A stretch of 64,000 bases of DNA, taken from contig CM056743.1 in assembly GCA_029851415.1 (NCBI GenBank), positions 14,810,727-14,874,726 of the forward strand. The letters are read 5' to 3'. Origin of the DNA: Eretmocerus hayati (Eukaryota; Arthropoda; Insecta; Hymenoptera; Aphelinidae). Below are positions 10,120 through 22,338 of the stretch, in pieces. The notes under the pieces were generated by a model that made no database searches, was not told where the DNA came from, and saw nothing but the letters and a program-made list of their open reading frames with translations. Made by a program: the position numbers and the translations under genes. Position 1 is the stretch's first letter. Each line of letters starts with the position of its first letter.

Positions 10120-10922
10120 TACAGGCAAAACTCCGTATTCACGGTAGATACGTTCAGAAAAGGCTGCGTAAATACGGAATAAGCGAATACGGAAACATTG
10201 TTCTTATGGGATTTGAGAGATTACGTTTCGCGGGATCAGCTGTTGCAATGTCAACTTTTTTAAATATAGAAGTTGAGAACTGGAGATAATTAAGTGGACC
10301 AAAAGCAATTCAATCGATTGTTCTTCTTTCCAGAAAACTAGTTGCAAAAGGTTAGTTGGATCGGCGGAGGATATCTTCACAAAACTATTAGTAGTATGAG
10401 ACTCGTTGACTTCGGAAGTTTTTGCAAACGCACGAATTCTTTCACTTCTCTTGATGAAATTAAAAATCTGTACCTTGGTTGCTACACTCATGGGTAATCC
10501 AGGTTTTCTCCTTGGAATGATATCCTTCGAATGACCCATGTTGTAAGAGAACGCGGGTGAAAATAATCTGGTGTATGAAAAACTTGGAAGGTGTACCGAA
10601 ATACGCTATGAAGAAACCAACGAAACAGTGAAGATAACTCCATTGAAAATCACGTAAAAATAGAATAAATGCTTCAATCGATTGAAAACTGACCGCGCAT
10701 TTCAGTATTTCTGAACCCTGTGAGGAAACTTTATCATGATTATGAATCTCACGATTTTCTAAACAAGCCGATGATTTTATTTACGATTTGCACGATGGAC
10801 TCAATCTTAGATCGCAAATATTCGAGTTTGAGTCTGCAAATAACAATTATGTGCCGCGATTCATAAATAGAGGATTAGCAAATTCGCTAATACCGTATGC
10901 GCAAATACGAAGTTTTGCCTAA
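10120..10922 (-). mobile_element. pogo/Tigger-like non-autonomous DNA transposon
   Basis: The left end CAGGCAAAACTCCGTATT (10122, preceded by TA) and the right end (AATACGAAGTTTTGCCT ending at 10920) are inverted repeats. Subterminal tracts of GCGxAATACGGTA type follow on both sides. CAGG-type ends with TA targets and GCG/TACGG subterminal repeats resemble Tigger elements of the pogo group. A minus-strand frame at 10204-10539 may be a relic of the transposase N-terminus. Confidence 0.6.
10204..10539 (-). pseudogene. Possible transposase N-terminal relic in Tigger-like element
   Basis: A 111-residue open frame starts MGHSKDIIPRRK and contains a stretch (residues about 20-55: KVQIFNFIKRSERI...AKTSEVNESHT) with the spacing of the helix-turn-helix of CENP-B/pogo-type transposases. 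The similarity is weak and judged by eye. The rest is leucine-rich without a DDE domain. It is far shorter than a working transposase of about 450-500 residues, so if real it is an internal-deletion remnant. Confidence 0.3.
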
Positions 10923-12060
10923 AGCTAGAAATTTCACTAATATACATAATCAATCAAGAGCTACCTAATATTGGAGGTTCATTTGAGATATCATGAACAT
11001 TAAGCGATACATATGTAGAGGATAGAACTCATTTCGAATAGTGTGTAAATTCAGAATGAGCAATTTTATAAATGTCAACGACACGTACAAAGGCAGCTGT
11101 AATGGCGACACCAGACTTCAACGAGTGTTATTTGCGTATCACCATCAGTCACACATTCGTCGCTTTGTTCTTTAAATCAATACGTCTCACTTTGATTCAG
11201 GAATATTACGTTCCGGAGTCAAGATAAGTCATGGAAACATCAAGGTTCTCGCAGACGTAATGAGACCTAATTTGACGCAAATGATATCGTATTATAACGA
11301 CAAACAGAATCTTAGAATGTAATTTTCTCTACAAATTTCGTCACGAGACTCTAGCCGAGCCTCCTTCAAAATTATTGACTCAAATCTTCAATTCAATTTA
11401 ATGAAACGATGTCATCATCGTGATGAATTAGCCCACTGGCGCAAAGTTTGTATCGGGATCCCGTGTTATTTGGACGAGTATACTCGACTTTGTGCGTCAG
11501 GGGGTTATTAAGCGCGTACTTGACTAACGAGAATTATCCAAGCTACTCTGTTACTATGATGATCAATGTAATCGTCTGAGAATTTTGGAACGTTTCGCTG
11601 CTTTGATAATGGCCCTATCGGCGAATCATGCATAAAAGGTGAATTTTGGGATGAATGACTTCATTTTTTTTGAAAAACTGATCACTCCGCAAACATACAA
11701 TTCATAATTCTAGTCGAATTATATCCGTTTCAACGATGAATAGAGAAGACCAGGGGAGAGTTAGACAACGATTTCAAATTTTTTATCTCATAATTCGACT
11801 AAAAATCGAATTATATGTCTTCCGTAATAACTTCCTGCTTCTCCTCTAACCACCAAATTATACTAAAAAGAATTTTTCAACCTCAGGTCTTGATTTCCCT
11901 TTGAAATTTTAATTCTGAAAAACGGAAAAATCGTTCAATTTCCCCCCGGTTCCCCCCTATTTCAGACACTCATTCGTCTACAGAATCGTCAAATCTAATC
12001 CTTTAGCGCATCCTCCGTAAATATTACTTAGTGAGTACAGAAAGCTTGCTAGATGCGCCA
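10923..12060. other. Unassigned A+T-rich sequence
   Basis: Nothing coding or repetitive was recognised. Confidence 0.35.
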
Positions 12061-12665
12061 CTGTTGGTCAGAGAAAAGTAAGAACCAACATATACATATA
12101 TATATATACACATATATATGGGAGGGTGAGAAGGAATGAGAGGAAGCTTGCAGAGGCAAAGGCATATAGAGGAAAGCTCGGCTTTGCGGCACTTCTTGGC
12201 TCTTGGGAGTCGTGCGGCGCGTCGGCCGCGGGTCGATTCAGCCCCGGGCACTCTGCTCTACGACGTTGCATGCAGCCACTCTTCTCGCGGGAGCATCTCT
12301 TGGCTTAACTAATGGCTATACCATATACTCGTGGTTACCAAGTTGCAATTCCATGCAAAAATGGTTCAGTCACATAGAGTATGGTGAGCTTTTTCCGATA
12401 AATGATTATGCCACTGGGTTAGGGGGTGGGATGTATGACTCTTAAAAGTTGAGAAAAGAAAAGGATATTAGTCATTTTCAAAGTAAATTCTGAACTCAGC
12501 AGAACTATTCCTATAAGAAAAAAGGGCCCAAACTGCCACCCCATACAGTACTGGAAGTTATACCTAGCAATTTCAAGTTCTACGATCCAAAAAAATATCA
12601 GCGAGAAACTAAATTTTCTCGTTTGTTGTTGTTGTTGTTTTTTTTTTTTTTTTTTTTTCATGGTC
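12061..12665. repeat. Low-complexity region: (AT)n, (GTT)n and poly-T
   Basis: An alternating purine-pyrimidine TA tract lies at about 12090-12118, and (GTT)n followed by a T-run of about 20 at 12622-12658. The open frames here are by-products of low complexity. Confidence 0.6.
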
Positions 12666-15600
12666 GAACAAAAATTTGGTGTTACATACTTATATAAATG
12701 GATATGTTCAATCATAAGCTAGATTTTTGCAAAATTATTCCTGCCAACTGGATCTCTCAGATTTCAATGAGATGGTTGTATGATGGTAGATCTTTTCTTG
12801 ATTGGCTCTTTGCTCATTTCTTTAATAAAGCCAATCAAGTCATATAATGCTATTCATTCTTTAGCACTAGAAAATTTATGGTTTTTTGTGCTACCCCATG
12901 AAGCAAAAATGACTCATGCCAATCATTCATTATTCCGAATACAAATTTCAACGAATTGTCACTTATCATGGCTCAAGACTATTCTTTTAGTCAACTTGAT
13001 TCGCTCTTTATTCGCTCTTTCTTCGGCACACTCGGAAAGAATGTATGTAAACTGCATTGCATTGACATCTATACTGTCTTACTCGGACTCGGACTCATCA
13101 GTTATGGTACCATTACCCATGAGTGTGAATGAGAAAGTAAATCTTGATGCAGTGTAGTTCTTTTCCTTTCTTGGAGGTACTCAAATCAAGTGCCTAGAGA
13201 CAGAGAGTGAATTGTTTCCTCCACTCTGAAAAAATTACCTGTATTTGGAATTCTGAATTTTATTTCTGAATCTTTCAAAAATTCTAATCACAGATCGCGA
13301 GTCACTCAAGATGATTTGATTCCAATTGCCGTCAAAGCTGAAGAAGTTTTACGTTCTTGTAAGACGAAACTTTGACCTTGAAATTGTTTCTGTACATTAG
13401 CTCGCGCATTCATAATATCTATACTCTGTCGCCTATTCATTGAGTCCTCAGTACTTGTAAGATTCATTGCTCGATCTTATAGAAAATTTTTCATACTGCG
13501 AATATCTGGTGGGGGAGTCAAATAGATTCTTTTACGCACAACTTAGATGGAACACTTGTGAATAGCTAATTCGCACTCCCATTATAGATCGTAGAATCGG
13601 CTTACATTCATTGGGATTGAGGTGTTTTTCAAGTCTCCTCCTCTCAGAAGATGAACGCTGAGGTCGGAAAAGCATTATTGATGACCAAAGATATAAATTT
13701 TTGAAGATCGTCCTAATGTGTGATAATCATTATATGACTGATTCGATCTCGTAGGACTATGAGATCGAATCAGTCAAATAGTCATTATTGATGATATTAT
13801 GGAAAATCGTCATATAAAATATTAGTCATCAAGCCTGACTATCAAGCTGATGGATTCTAAAATTGACAGGAGCAAATAGTCTAACTCGAGAACCAGTACA
13901 AATCTTTTGATCGTCAGATTTGCAATGTACGAGATAGATCGAAATGCAAACTGTATGAGAAGCCAAAAACATCTATTCAACAGGGATCAGAATCTTGTCC
14001 CCATTGCTTACTTACCAACATTTGCGACTTCCGAAATTTTTGAATGAAATTTTGGGATTTCACGAATAAATTGGACAATTGCCGATTCCTAAACTTTCTA
14101 TGAATCGTCGATAATATTTGTATTGGTGATATCTCAAGAATTCATTGAATGAATTGGGAAGTCGACAATGCCGATATCCGACACGACACTTGCTCGGGCG
14201 ATTGGTGCCCTGGTGTCAGAATTGCTGTTTCTCTCATCAGAATACGTTTCTAAGTTGGAAAAATGGTGTGAAACGGAAAAATTAGAATTCGTAAATTCTT
14301 TGCTCTTCACCCTTTATTCCCTCACAATTCATTTGGAGAATCCATTGATGTTTCATCATGTTCCCTATGCTCAAATTATTTTTTAGGATTTTTTCGATGC
14401 AATACAAGAAAACTATTACAAATTATTGGAAATCAATGATGTTCCCCGAAGGAGATAGAATAAAATAGGATAGAATATCCTTTGATGTCAAATATGATGT
14501 CACTTCGAGCAAGAAAAATAGTATTTTTAAACATTCTCCTTTCTGCGATGCCACTCATCCATTCTGACTGGTTACTGTGAAATTAGGTGATTGAAAGCTG
14601 AAATCCTGTCTTATGATCATATTTTAAGGGTTCTGACGGACATGGTTTCTGGAAGAACAAAGAAGCGAGTCTATAATGTGTATAATGGGGGCGATCGAGA
14701 ACTTGTCCAGTTTGATGCTATTCCGGGTGTCACTGCTGCATTTTAATACCACAATTCTGAAGTCCAGAGACTACCGATCAGATATTTCAATGTTTTGAGT
14801 GACTCTGTATCAATTTACACGATGAAACTTGAATTTGGAATGAAGTTTTCATCGAAAAAAGGTATATTCTGATCAAAATACCCGTTTTCTCGCTTCAAAC
14901 GTCATCTCATCTTTATTCTGATCACAGAATTGGGAAAAAAGGCAATTTCCCGTAAAAAAACGTGTTGTATCATATTTTCTAAGGAGCTATTTGATGCTCA
15001 GAATCGAGATCGAAAGGGGTGAGAGATTTTAATAACGATGAAAAAGTTTTACAACAACTTTTTTTGTTTCGATCGATATCTTGGGCTCAGATTCACCTTT
15101 CAAATTTTTTCTAACCCTCAGATTTTGTAGTATAGGACCCAATGATACGCGTTTTTGACCTTCCAAAGCCATTTCTGCGGAATTTGGGGTGAAAAAACCC
15201 GTATACTTTGCAAAAAATTGAAGGTAGCTCTTCAAAATTGCCTCAAACCAAAATCTTCATCACATACACTAAAATTTCAGACAATCTCATGTCGAATACA
15301 TGAACTCCGATTATTTTATGAGTGCTATTCTGTACTCAAAAACGAGCCCCAACAATATGTCATACATGTGTCATCTCAGGTGTCAATGGATCAATGTGGT
15401 TTCCAAATGATATTTTTCATGACTTAAGAGGAAAAATTGCTAAATTTATGAGCCATCCGGTGCAAGAAACTTTGGAACTCATCAAAGGTTGAAAGCGATC
15501 CAATAAATGGGTCACTAAAGCGACTTGTCTATTTGAGCAACTGCATTAATTCATTGTTTGCAGAACTTATGAGTTAGAAGAATCCCTGCCTCCATCCACG

Positions 15601-15954
15601 TATTCATTCTGAAAAATCTTTGGCAACCAATATATACTTGATCATAAAATTACATCGTCTCCAATGTCTATCACGTACTCAAATTTGAAGTCAGGTGTAA
15701 GCCCGAGTATTACTACTTTTCCTGTTATTCTATTACAATGACTGCTCCGCAGAGTGCACAAAATTAATTCTGAATTGTAACTCTAATCCCAACTTTATTT
15801 CGTTCGAAGTTTCAACAATATTTCCCGCACAATTGGAACCTTTCATTTGAATACAACTCTTTGACGTGTGCACTAAATGTTTGAAGAGAACGAAATTTTC
15901 GACACACGGTGCAGAAAAGTGTCTTTTCCGCACTAATTTTCCACTTTTTCGCAG
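12666..15954. other. Unassigned sequence, 3.3 kb
   Basis: No coding region with recognisable motifs. It contains one compact 42-bp hairpin at 13735. Open frames of 60-125 codons at 12780, 14168 and 15155 have no family signature. Confidence 0.35.
13735..13776. repeat. 42-bp near-perfect hairpin
   Basis: TGACTGATTCGATCTC is followed after 10 bases by its exact reverse complement, and TAG/CTA also pair, leaving one mismatch and a 2-base loop. It is too compact for a normal microRNA precursor. It could be a small palindromic insertion or a cruciform-prone site. Confidence 0.7.
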
Positions 15955-16215
15955 TTTGTCAAAATAGTACATTTCGATGCGAGGGTGGAAAAATTTTTCT
16001 TCGCGTCCGAGTGATGGGTTTTCGGCTTGAGCCGTAGGCAAAGGTCGCAATCATCACGAGGATGCGGAAAATAAGTTTTCCACCCGTGTATCGAATACTG
16101 TTTTTTGACAAACTGTGTGAGAAACTAGAAAATCAGTGCAGAAAAGTTACTTTCTCGCACAGTTTGTCGAAAAACACATTTCGATACACGGGTTTAAAAC
16201 CTATTTTTCTACCCT
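15955..16215. repeat. Modular palindromic repeat, type A copy
   Basis: The order is TTTGTCAAAATAGTACATTTCG, then a GTCCGAGTGATGGGTTTTCG block, a GAGCCGTAGGCAAAGGTCG core, ATCATCACGAGGATGCGG and CGTGTATCGAATACTG. Outer parts pair with one another. Related copies lie at 18886-19105 and, inverted, at 29401-29590. Confidence 0.7.
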
Positions 16216-17559
16216 TGTATTGAATTGTACTACATTTCGTTTGATTGCAACAAATGGAGATATCATAAGAAAAAGCCGATGAATGCTGGTAGATTTTCTG
16301 GCCCCGGCTTTCGTAAGTATCAGTAATAAATTTAGATAAATTAGGTAATCCTATCAACATTTCCGATCAGTTTGCACAATTTCCAGATGCACAAGGTGTC
16401 AATTTTTGTAAATGAAAATCTGTACGGAAGCCATTCCAAAGAATCAACGTTTATCGGTGGTGGCTTTCACCACTTCCCAGATAAAAGTGAGAAACGTTAC
16501 ATTTTATGTTGATTACCTACAGAAGATGGCTTATAATCATTCCAAAGTAATTGGTGAACTATAGTTAGCAGGGATCATGATTTATCACATGCTTATCAGT
16601 ACAGAATTCCAGTCTCAACTCTGCTTCAATATAGGTACATATCCTATGAAAAGTGCATACCATGGAGTTAGAAAATGAACTTTGAATTGTGCCATGAGGA
16701 ATTAATTTTCAAAGGAAAGATCCAATGTAGCGTGCAAATTGAAACTTTCTACACTTGTCGATGAAATTATCTTCACGGACGCGTCATCACAAACCCTGTC
16801 ATCTTTCTTTACAAAGATGTGGCGTGATATGATTTTTGTTCCTTCAAATGAAGGCCTCAAATCTTTGTTTGCAAATCAGTGAACAAAAATATCCTTTCTC
16901 CATTTAGAATCACAATTGAAATATTTGCGTTCTCGAAATACTTCATTCACAATATAATCTCGATTTCAATCGAAATCTCTTGCATGCTTTAGAATATCTT
17001 TCATCGTAGAATTTTCGAGATGCGCATATTTTTTCAGTGGATCTTGAGCTATATTTCAAAAAATACGACTCCATTAAAGATAACAAGTACGAATTATTTC
17101 TGACTTCTATAATCTATTGCATCATATCGGGTAACGGAATCAAGAAGGGATAATAGGATACATCCTAGTACTGGTTAATCAAACAAACTTGTAAGTATTA
17201 TCCCACGCGATTCCGAGTTTGTTTGGACATGGATCATGAAACTCATTCTATTTGTTTCCAGACAATACCACAAGAATGTCATTGCATAGTGTCATTCGAT
17301 GGCTTATCCATATTTCCAAATGGGTCGTGGAATTTTCCATCATTGAGGGTTTTCCCCATGATGAGTACTCTGTTCGGAAATCAAGGGGAAGGAATCAATC
17401 GTCGTAGATTGCTCGAAGCTGTATGATCATTAACAAACTTACACATCATCTTTCTGTCCCCAGATTTGCACTCGTAGTTTAGAGTTCAAACTCCTGATTC
17501 CAGTAATATGTTAACGCTGATGCAGTAAACATAACAATCTTAATAGTATATTAAGTTAC
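16216..17559. other. Unassigned sequence
   Basis: No supported gene or repeat. Confidence 0.35.
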
Positions 17560-18064
17560 AAGGGCGCAAATAGTAGATTTCGCACCGAGTTGATGAGGTT
17601 GTAGCTCATATCTGAACGACTGGTTTTCGGCCCGAGCCGAAGGTGAGAGTCGGAATGATCACTCAGAAGCGAGGAACCTCATGATCGAGGCGCGAATGCT
17701 ATTTTATGCAATTTTGTAAGCACCCAAACATCGGAAAGTTGCATAAAAAATTTTATGCACAAGTTCCCGAAAAGAGTGCGTAAAAGTAACTTTTGCGCAC
17801 AGTTGTAACCTCTGCAGAATTTGCAAAGTCATTTGCGCTGTGCGCAAAAGTCTTTTACGCACGAATTTTCGGAAATGAGTGCGGAAAATTGCGCCCGAGT
17901 TGCTTACGATGCTTTTTGATATCGCTGTGCGGAAAGTTGGGACCACTCCTGTACTATATGTGATGGGGGGAGGGACGAGGGGGGGCGGGGTCCAGGGGCG
18001 GCAGCCCCTGGTGGGGTGCAGGGGGCGAAGCCCCCGCCGACTGAAAAAATATTCTGAATATAGT
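17560..18064 (-). mobile_element. Composite repeat: type B palindrome, TGCG array, GC hairpin
   Basis: Read on the minus strand, it begins with the T-tract and CAGTCGG lead-in. GC hairpins follow (17962-18048), then an array of TGCGCAAA/CGCAC motifs (17780-17900), then a type B palindromic block (17580-17750) containing the CGGCCCGAGCCGAAGG core and ATGCAATTTTGTAAGCACCC. The first two modules match, in order, the 3' end of the Crypton unit at 4477-4735. It may be a non-autonomous relative. Confidence 0.6.
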
Positions 18065-18885
18065 TTTAAAAAATAATCAGCTATCAGCAAGTTGTCGTTT
18101 GAGCAAAGCTTTGTGATTAAGTTTAGTTAGAACCTTGATGACTCAGTCATCTTCAATTGAAATTTCGGAATGATAAAAGAAATTCATAAATATTAAGGAA
18201 TTTTGTTAATTTTCGACAAAATGATTCGCGCAAAAAAAGTCCCCAGGACTGGAATATTGCATACTGAAATTTCCAAGAATATTTAGAGATATTCGAATGG
18301 TGACAATCTGTAAGAAAAAAGTAAATACGATTTATTCTATAATTCCATTTAATCAAGTTCAGAAAACATATGAAATTACAAATTTGTACATAGAAGATTT
18401 TGAACAAGAATATCTATTTAACTTTAGGTCAATGGCCATTATGATGGCCTTGTACCTAGACTTTGTATTCTCTCTATCGCCTTATGGTAAATATTGATTC
18501 ATACTTTAACGAGGAATTAAACATATACTCAAAATTTATATTGCATCACTGTGAGTATGTACATACGTACTCAAAGTAGCGATTCTTTAACAATTCTTGG
18601 ACAGCTTGTCATAAGTTGCACTAATTTCATGCTCTCACTAATGAGATAGATGAAATAGTGTGACTACCATTGAAACATTATTTGTATGTATCGGTACATT
18701 CAATCTATAACATGAGTTCATTTGTGAAAGTTGAAACTTGTTGCGTAAGCAAAATTTTGAGAATCATTTGTATCGAACTTAGAGTTTAACCAAAACTATT
18801 CATGATCTTTGGTAGATCAACAAGATTCATTAATCTACTAAACAAAATGGTATACGTACAATTTTTCTCAAAATTATTGCCAACA
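18065..18885. other. Unassigned sequence
   Basis: A+T-rich. Nothing recognised on either strand. Confidence 0.35.
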
Positions 18886-19105
18886 TCATGGTCAAATAAT
18901 AGTACATTTCGATACAAGGGCGTAAAACGTTCTATTCGCGTCCGAGTGATGGGTTTCCGGCCCGAGCCGCAGGCGAGGGTCGGAATCATCACGAGGATGC
19001 GAATAATAGGTTTTACGGCCGTGTATCTAACTATACTTTTCGATAAACTGTGAGTAAAAGTCGACAAACTGTGCACAAAGTGCACTTTTACGCACAGTGT
19101 ATCGA
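18886..19105. repeat. Modular palindromic repeat, type A copy
   Basis: Closely matches the 15955 copy: TAGTACATTTCGATAC, GCGTCCGAGTGATGGGTTTC, core CGGCCCGAGCCGCAGGCGAG, ATCATCACGAGGATGCGAAT and CGTGTATC. Flanking TGCG/CGCAC motifs follow at 19060-19100. Confidence 0.75.
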
Positions 19106-20015
19106 AAATAAAGTTAGTGAATTGGAAATGAAAGTTTCATCATTTCTTTGAGCCCCACCCATATGATCTTCCACTTCACACGTTCAATAATCCACATCAA
19201 ATTGAAATTTTCCTCCCATTCTAGAATGAATTGATCCAAAATCGACAAACAATTTTTAATGAGCTCCTCGCAGCCAATAACATCCAAGAGAAAATTCATT
19301 ATTCTTATCATCAAAAGTTGATCGATTATATCCAGTCCAGTGATCATCGATGATCTCGTCTTAAAATCAAGACGTGCCTTCATATAACGGATGTTATTAC
19401 CAATCGGCAACTCAAATTTTTGATGACGTAAATTGGGCTACGCATTTTATCATGAATTAATTACATTCTTTCTCTGTCTTTCCTTTACTCAATATGAGAT
19501 AGTGTTAAAATAATTCAAATATTGACACAAAACCTTGCACACGTCTGAAGAATTATGAATGGTACTATTGAGTACAAAGTTGACAGTCATTCTCAGTATC
19601 TTGTACGCTTAACTTCGACATACATCAAATTTCCTCAAAAATTGACATTTTTCTTAGATTCTTAGATCAAATATATATACATACATATATATTTCTAGAA
19701 CTTGTTTATAGGTTAATTGAAGTGTGAGAAACAATTGAGAGATCGCGTCAGTTTGTCTTGTACATTACAGATCTCGAGTTCATAACAAGTTAATTCAAAT
19801 ATTGAATTTACTTTGGAGGCCCGTCACAAATCTAGATCTTTCATTGAATTGTTTCCAATATATAGTGAGGAATCGCCGGATTGGTGATAGTCAATCTGTT
19901 GCCTACTTCTATAGTACTGGTACGATTACGAAGACTATTCTAAGCAATTTGAGCGAATATTTTCAAAAAATATTCTGAGGCAATACTTCAGAAATAGTGC
20001 CAGAACAACGAGTGA
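19106..20015. other. Upstream region of the ITP-like gene
   Basis: No open frame was recognised. A TATATA at 19859 followed by TCAATC at 19891 is a weak TATA/initiator pair (spacing 34, slightly long). The true first exon may lie elsewhere. A TA-rich microsatellite occurs at 19672-19692. Confidence 0.3.
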
Positions 20016-20554
20016 ATGGACATAACGAAATTCAAGAACAGTATGTCTCCATCAAAGCGGCTACTCACAAGTGTGATTCTGTTATTTGTGGTGCAATACT
20101 GGAGTCCAGTATTTTCCTCGGTAATCCGTGAAAACGAGTGCAAAGGAGTATACGACAAAAGCATATTTGCGAAACTTGACCGCATCTGCGTTGACTGCTA
20201 TAATCTATTTCGCGAGCCTCAACTGCACAACCAATGCAGGTGAGTCTTCTCAATTTTGTGAATGGAAACATGTTTTCTCAAATTACGAGTGCAAACCACA
20301 AATTTCCAGATCAAGTCTTCCTGAGTTTCTTTCAACACCTGATCAATGAATGAGAAAAAAGTATCGAAAGAATTCTTCGTGCATAATCAATGACGTTGAT
20401 CATTTTCTTAAATCAAATTTTCAGACATAAGTGTTTCACAACGGACTACTTCGAAGGTTGCATCGACGTGCTCATGCTACAAGATCAAAAGGAAAAAATA
20501 AAAAAATGGGTAGCACAGATTCATGGAGCTGTAATAGGAACAGAACTGAAATAA
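20016..20554 (+). CDS. Ion transport peptide-like (CHH/ITP family), long-type isoform
   Basis: Two exons, 20016-20239 and 20425-20554, splice at TGCAG|GTGAGT and TTTTCAG|ACAT and encode 117 residues. Residues about 13-35 form a hydrophobic signal peptide (LLTSVILLFVVQYWSPVFSS), so the product is secreted. The mature part has the six-cysteine CHH/ITP pattern (C42, C58, C61, C74, C78, C87), with the family hallmark CKGVYDKSIFAKLDRIC and CYNLFREPQLH. Insect ITPs are neurohormones of ion and water balance. The C-terminus (CFTTDYFEGC...IHGA...) matches the non-amidated long form (ITPL): no Gly-Lys amidation signal is present. An alternative exon for amidated ITP was not found nearby. Unlike usual ITP precursors there is no propeptide and no Lys-Arg just before the mature peptide, and signal and mature parts share one exon. 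The Met at 20043 is an alternative start. A lineage-specific paralogue, possibly recruited elsewhere, is conceivable but unproven. Confidence 0.9.
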
Positions 20555-21239
20555 TTTCTGCTATGGGTTTTCCATCGGCCTCGAGACCATCCAGACCAAC
20601 ATACTTATGAACGAAAAAAGATCGCCATGTATACTGATATCTAATAGATTTGGTGTCAATCTGGATCAACGCCACGATATGGAATATGGAAGTTTCATCA
20701 TTTAGAGATCATTCCACGCTGACTCATCAAAATTTGGAAGCGAATCAGCCCTGTTGAAGGTGCAAGAACCCAGTGGTCTATTATTATTTTCTTAGAAAAT
20801 TCTTTGTTAGAGAACGATTGTGACGCTTACTTAACATTTTTATACTCAATTAAGTTACGATTGTCAGTTACCGAGATGTAAAAGGCCTATCGTATGAGTT
20901 CATCTGACTTGAACTAATATCGATGGCAATAATGTACCTAAAACCTATAAAATGTATTGCTTAATCAACACACACAGCTGAGTACAATTCCTAGAAACTA
21001 AGCAAATAGTCGCTCGTTCAAAATACGTGCGTAAATCAAAGACTTACCGAAAAATTTCACGCTTGTACGATTTCCTTATTGCCCAGTATTATGTAGCATT
21101 AATAAATTCTTATGAAATTTCATTCTTGCTTGTCTGGTATATTATTTCCTCTTCATGAAATCTAGGCCAATTGGGTCTTTTTCAGTATCTATCTCTAGAA
21201 ACCTCAATTTTCTTACAAGTGTCTGTCGACCTTTTGGCC
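20555..21239. other. 3' region of the ITP-like gene
   Basis: No further cysteine-pattern exon was seen on the plus strand. It probably contains the 3' untranslated region, ending near the AATAAA at 21101. Confidence 0.4.
21101..21106 (+). promoter_or_regulatory. Candidate polyadenylation signal of the ITP-like gene
   Basis: AATAAA, 547 bases after the stop codon. It is a clear consensus hexamer downstream on the same strand; A+T-rich DNA makes chance occurrence possible. Confidence 0.35.
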
Positions 21240-21435
21240 AGAATCTGACCCAAAAGTGTTTTGGCCCCAAAAATCCCGAAAAAGATAGCCTCTTTGATCC
21301 TCAAAGTCGGTCATTTTCGAGCTTCTAATCAAATTCTAATTGCGATTTTCCGACCAAACTCATATGTACTTCAAGCCATTCGATGCGTCTTAACTTCTCT
21401 CTCAAAATGTCGTGCTCAGAATCCACATAAGTTAC
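21240..21435. repeat. Fragment of the CCGGGGTGA mariner-type family
   Basis: The segment GCGATTTTCCGACCAAACTC, a TATGTA stretch, then CATTCGATGCGTCTTAAC matches the interior of the element at 54013-55018 (54070-54125 and 54475-54530). It is a decayed partial copy without ends. Confidence 0.55.
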
Positions 21436-22084
21436 TGACGTAGCCCAGCGGGCAAGGTTATGATTGGGGGATTCCACGGGAGTTTTATAAGAACTGCCAC
21501 AAAACTTTTGGGGAATTCCTAGGAAATCGTCAAATCTCCAGCTTCATTAGTTCCCGCATAAGCTTTCCGTTTTGGTAATACTTTCGAGAAACTTCAAAGA
21601 AGCTCAGAATAGCTTCTGCTAAAACTCCCATAGATGGTTCCCGCGTAGTTTTTCTAGATATGATTGTGTACATTACTTTATGGGAATTCTTGACTGCTTG
21701 ATCCAGCGTCCATTATGAGCGATGTGAGCATCAAAGCTCCCACCCCATCCATCCATCTATCCATCCCTCCAGCCTTACGACGTGTATTCGACCCCTGCAG
21801 GACAGGCAACCCGCTTTGTCGTCCATACACAGAAAACATCCTTTTCGTTGTTGGTAAGAAAAATGTTCTTCTTCGTGGGAGCCGTCGATATAATATCTAT
21901 AATATCCATAATAAAAGGATAAATGAATTTTTCACGCGAGCTATAAGCGTGGCAACCCCAGTCGAGCGGTAACCAATCCGGATAACAAATCGCGAAAACG
22001 ATGCTTAACTTGAATTTTTTCCAAAAATGCTCGCGCGACCGGCGCTGATGTTTATTCCTCATTGTTTGTGAAAAAACACGACGA
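21436..22084. other. Unassigned, with a (CATC)n-like tract
   Basis: A short ATCC/CATC run occurs near 21745. No gene was recognised. Confidence 0.35.
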
Positions 22085-22270
22085 AACTTGTTTTATGCAA
22101 TTTTCCGATGTTTGGGTGCTTACAAAATTGCATAAAATAGCATTTGCGCCTCGATCATGAAGTTCCCCGCTTCCGAGCGATAATTTCGACCCTCGCCTGC
22201 GGCTCGGGCCGAAAACCAATCGCTCATAAGCGAGCTACAACCTCATAATCTCTGTGCGAAGTCTACTATT
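22085..22270. repeat. Modular palindromic repeat, type B copy
   Basis: Contains TTTTATGCAATTTTCCGATG, GGTGCTTACAAAATTGCATA, CCTCGCCTGCGGCTCGGGCC, AAAACCAATCGCTCATAAGC and GAGCTACAACCTCATAATC. It matches copies at 17560, 29188 and 33300 and shares the GAGCCGCAGGCGAGGGTCG core with type A copies. Confidence 0.75.
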
Positions 22271-22338
22271 TCCAACTCAAAAGTGTCACACGGAGACCAA
22301 CATCGACCAATACCGTGGTCGCCGCATTCATCCCTATA

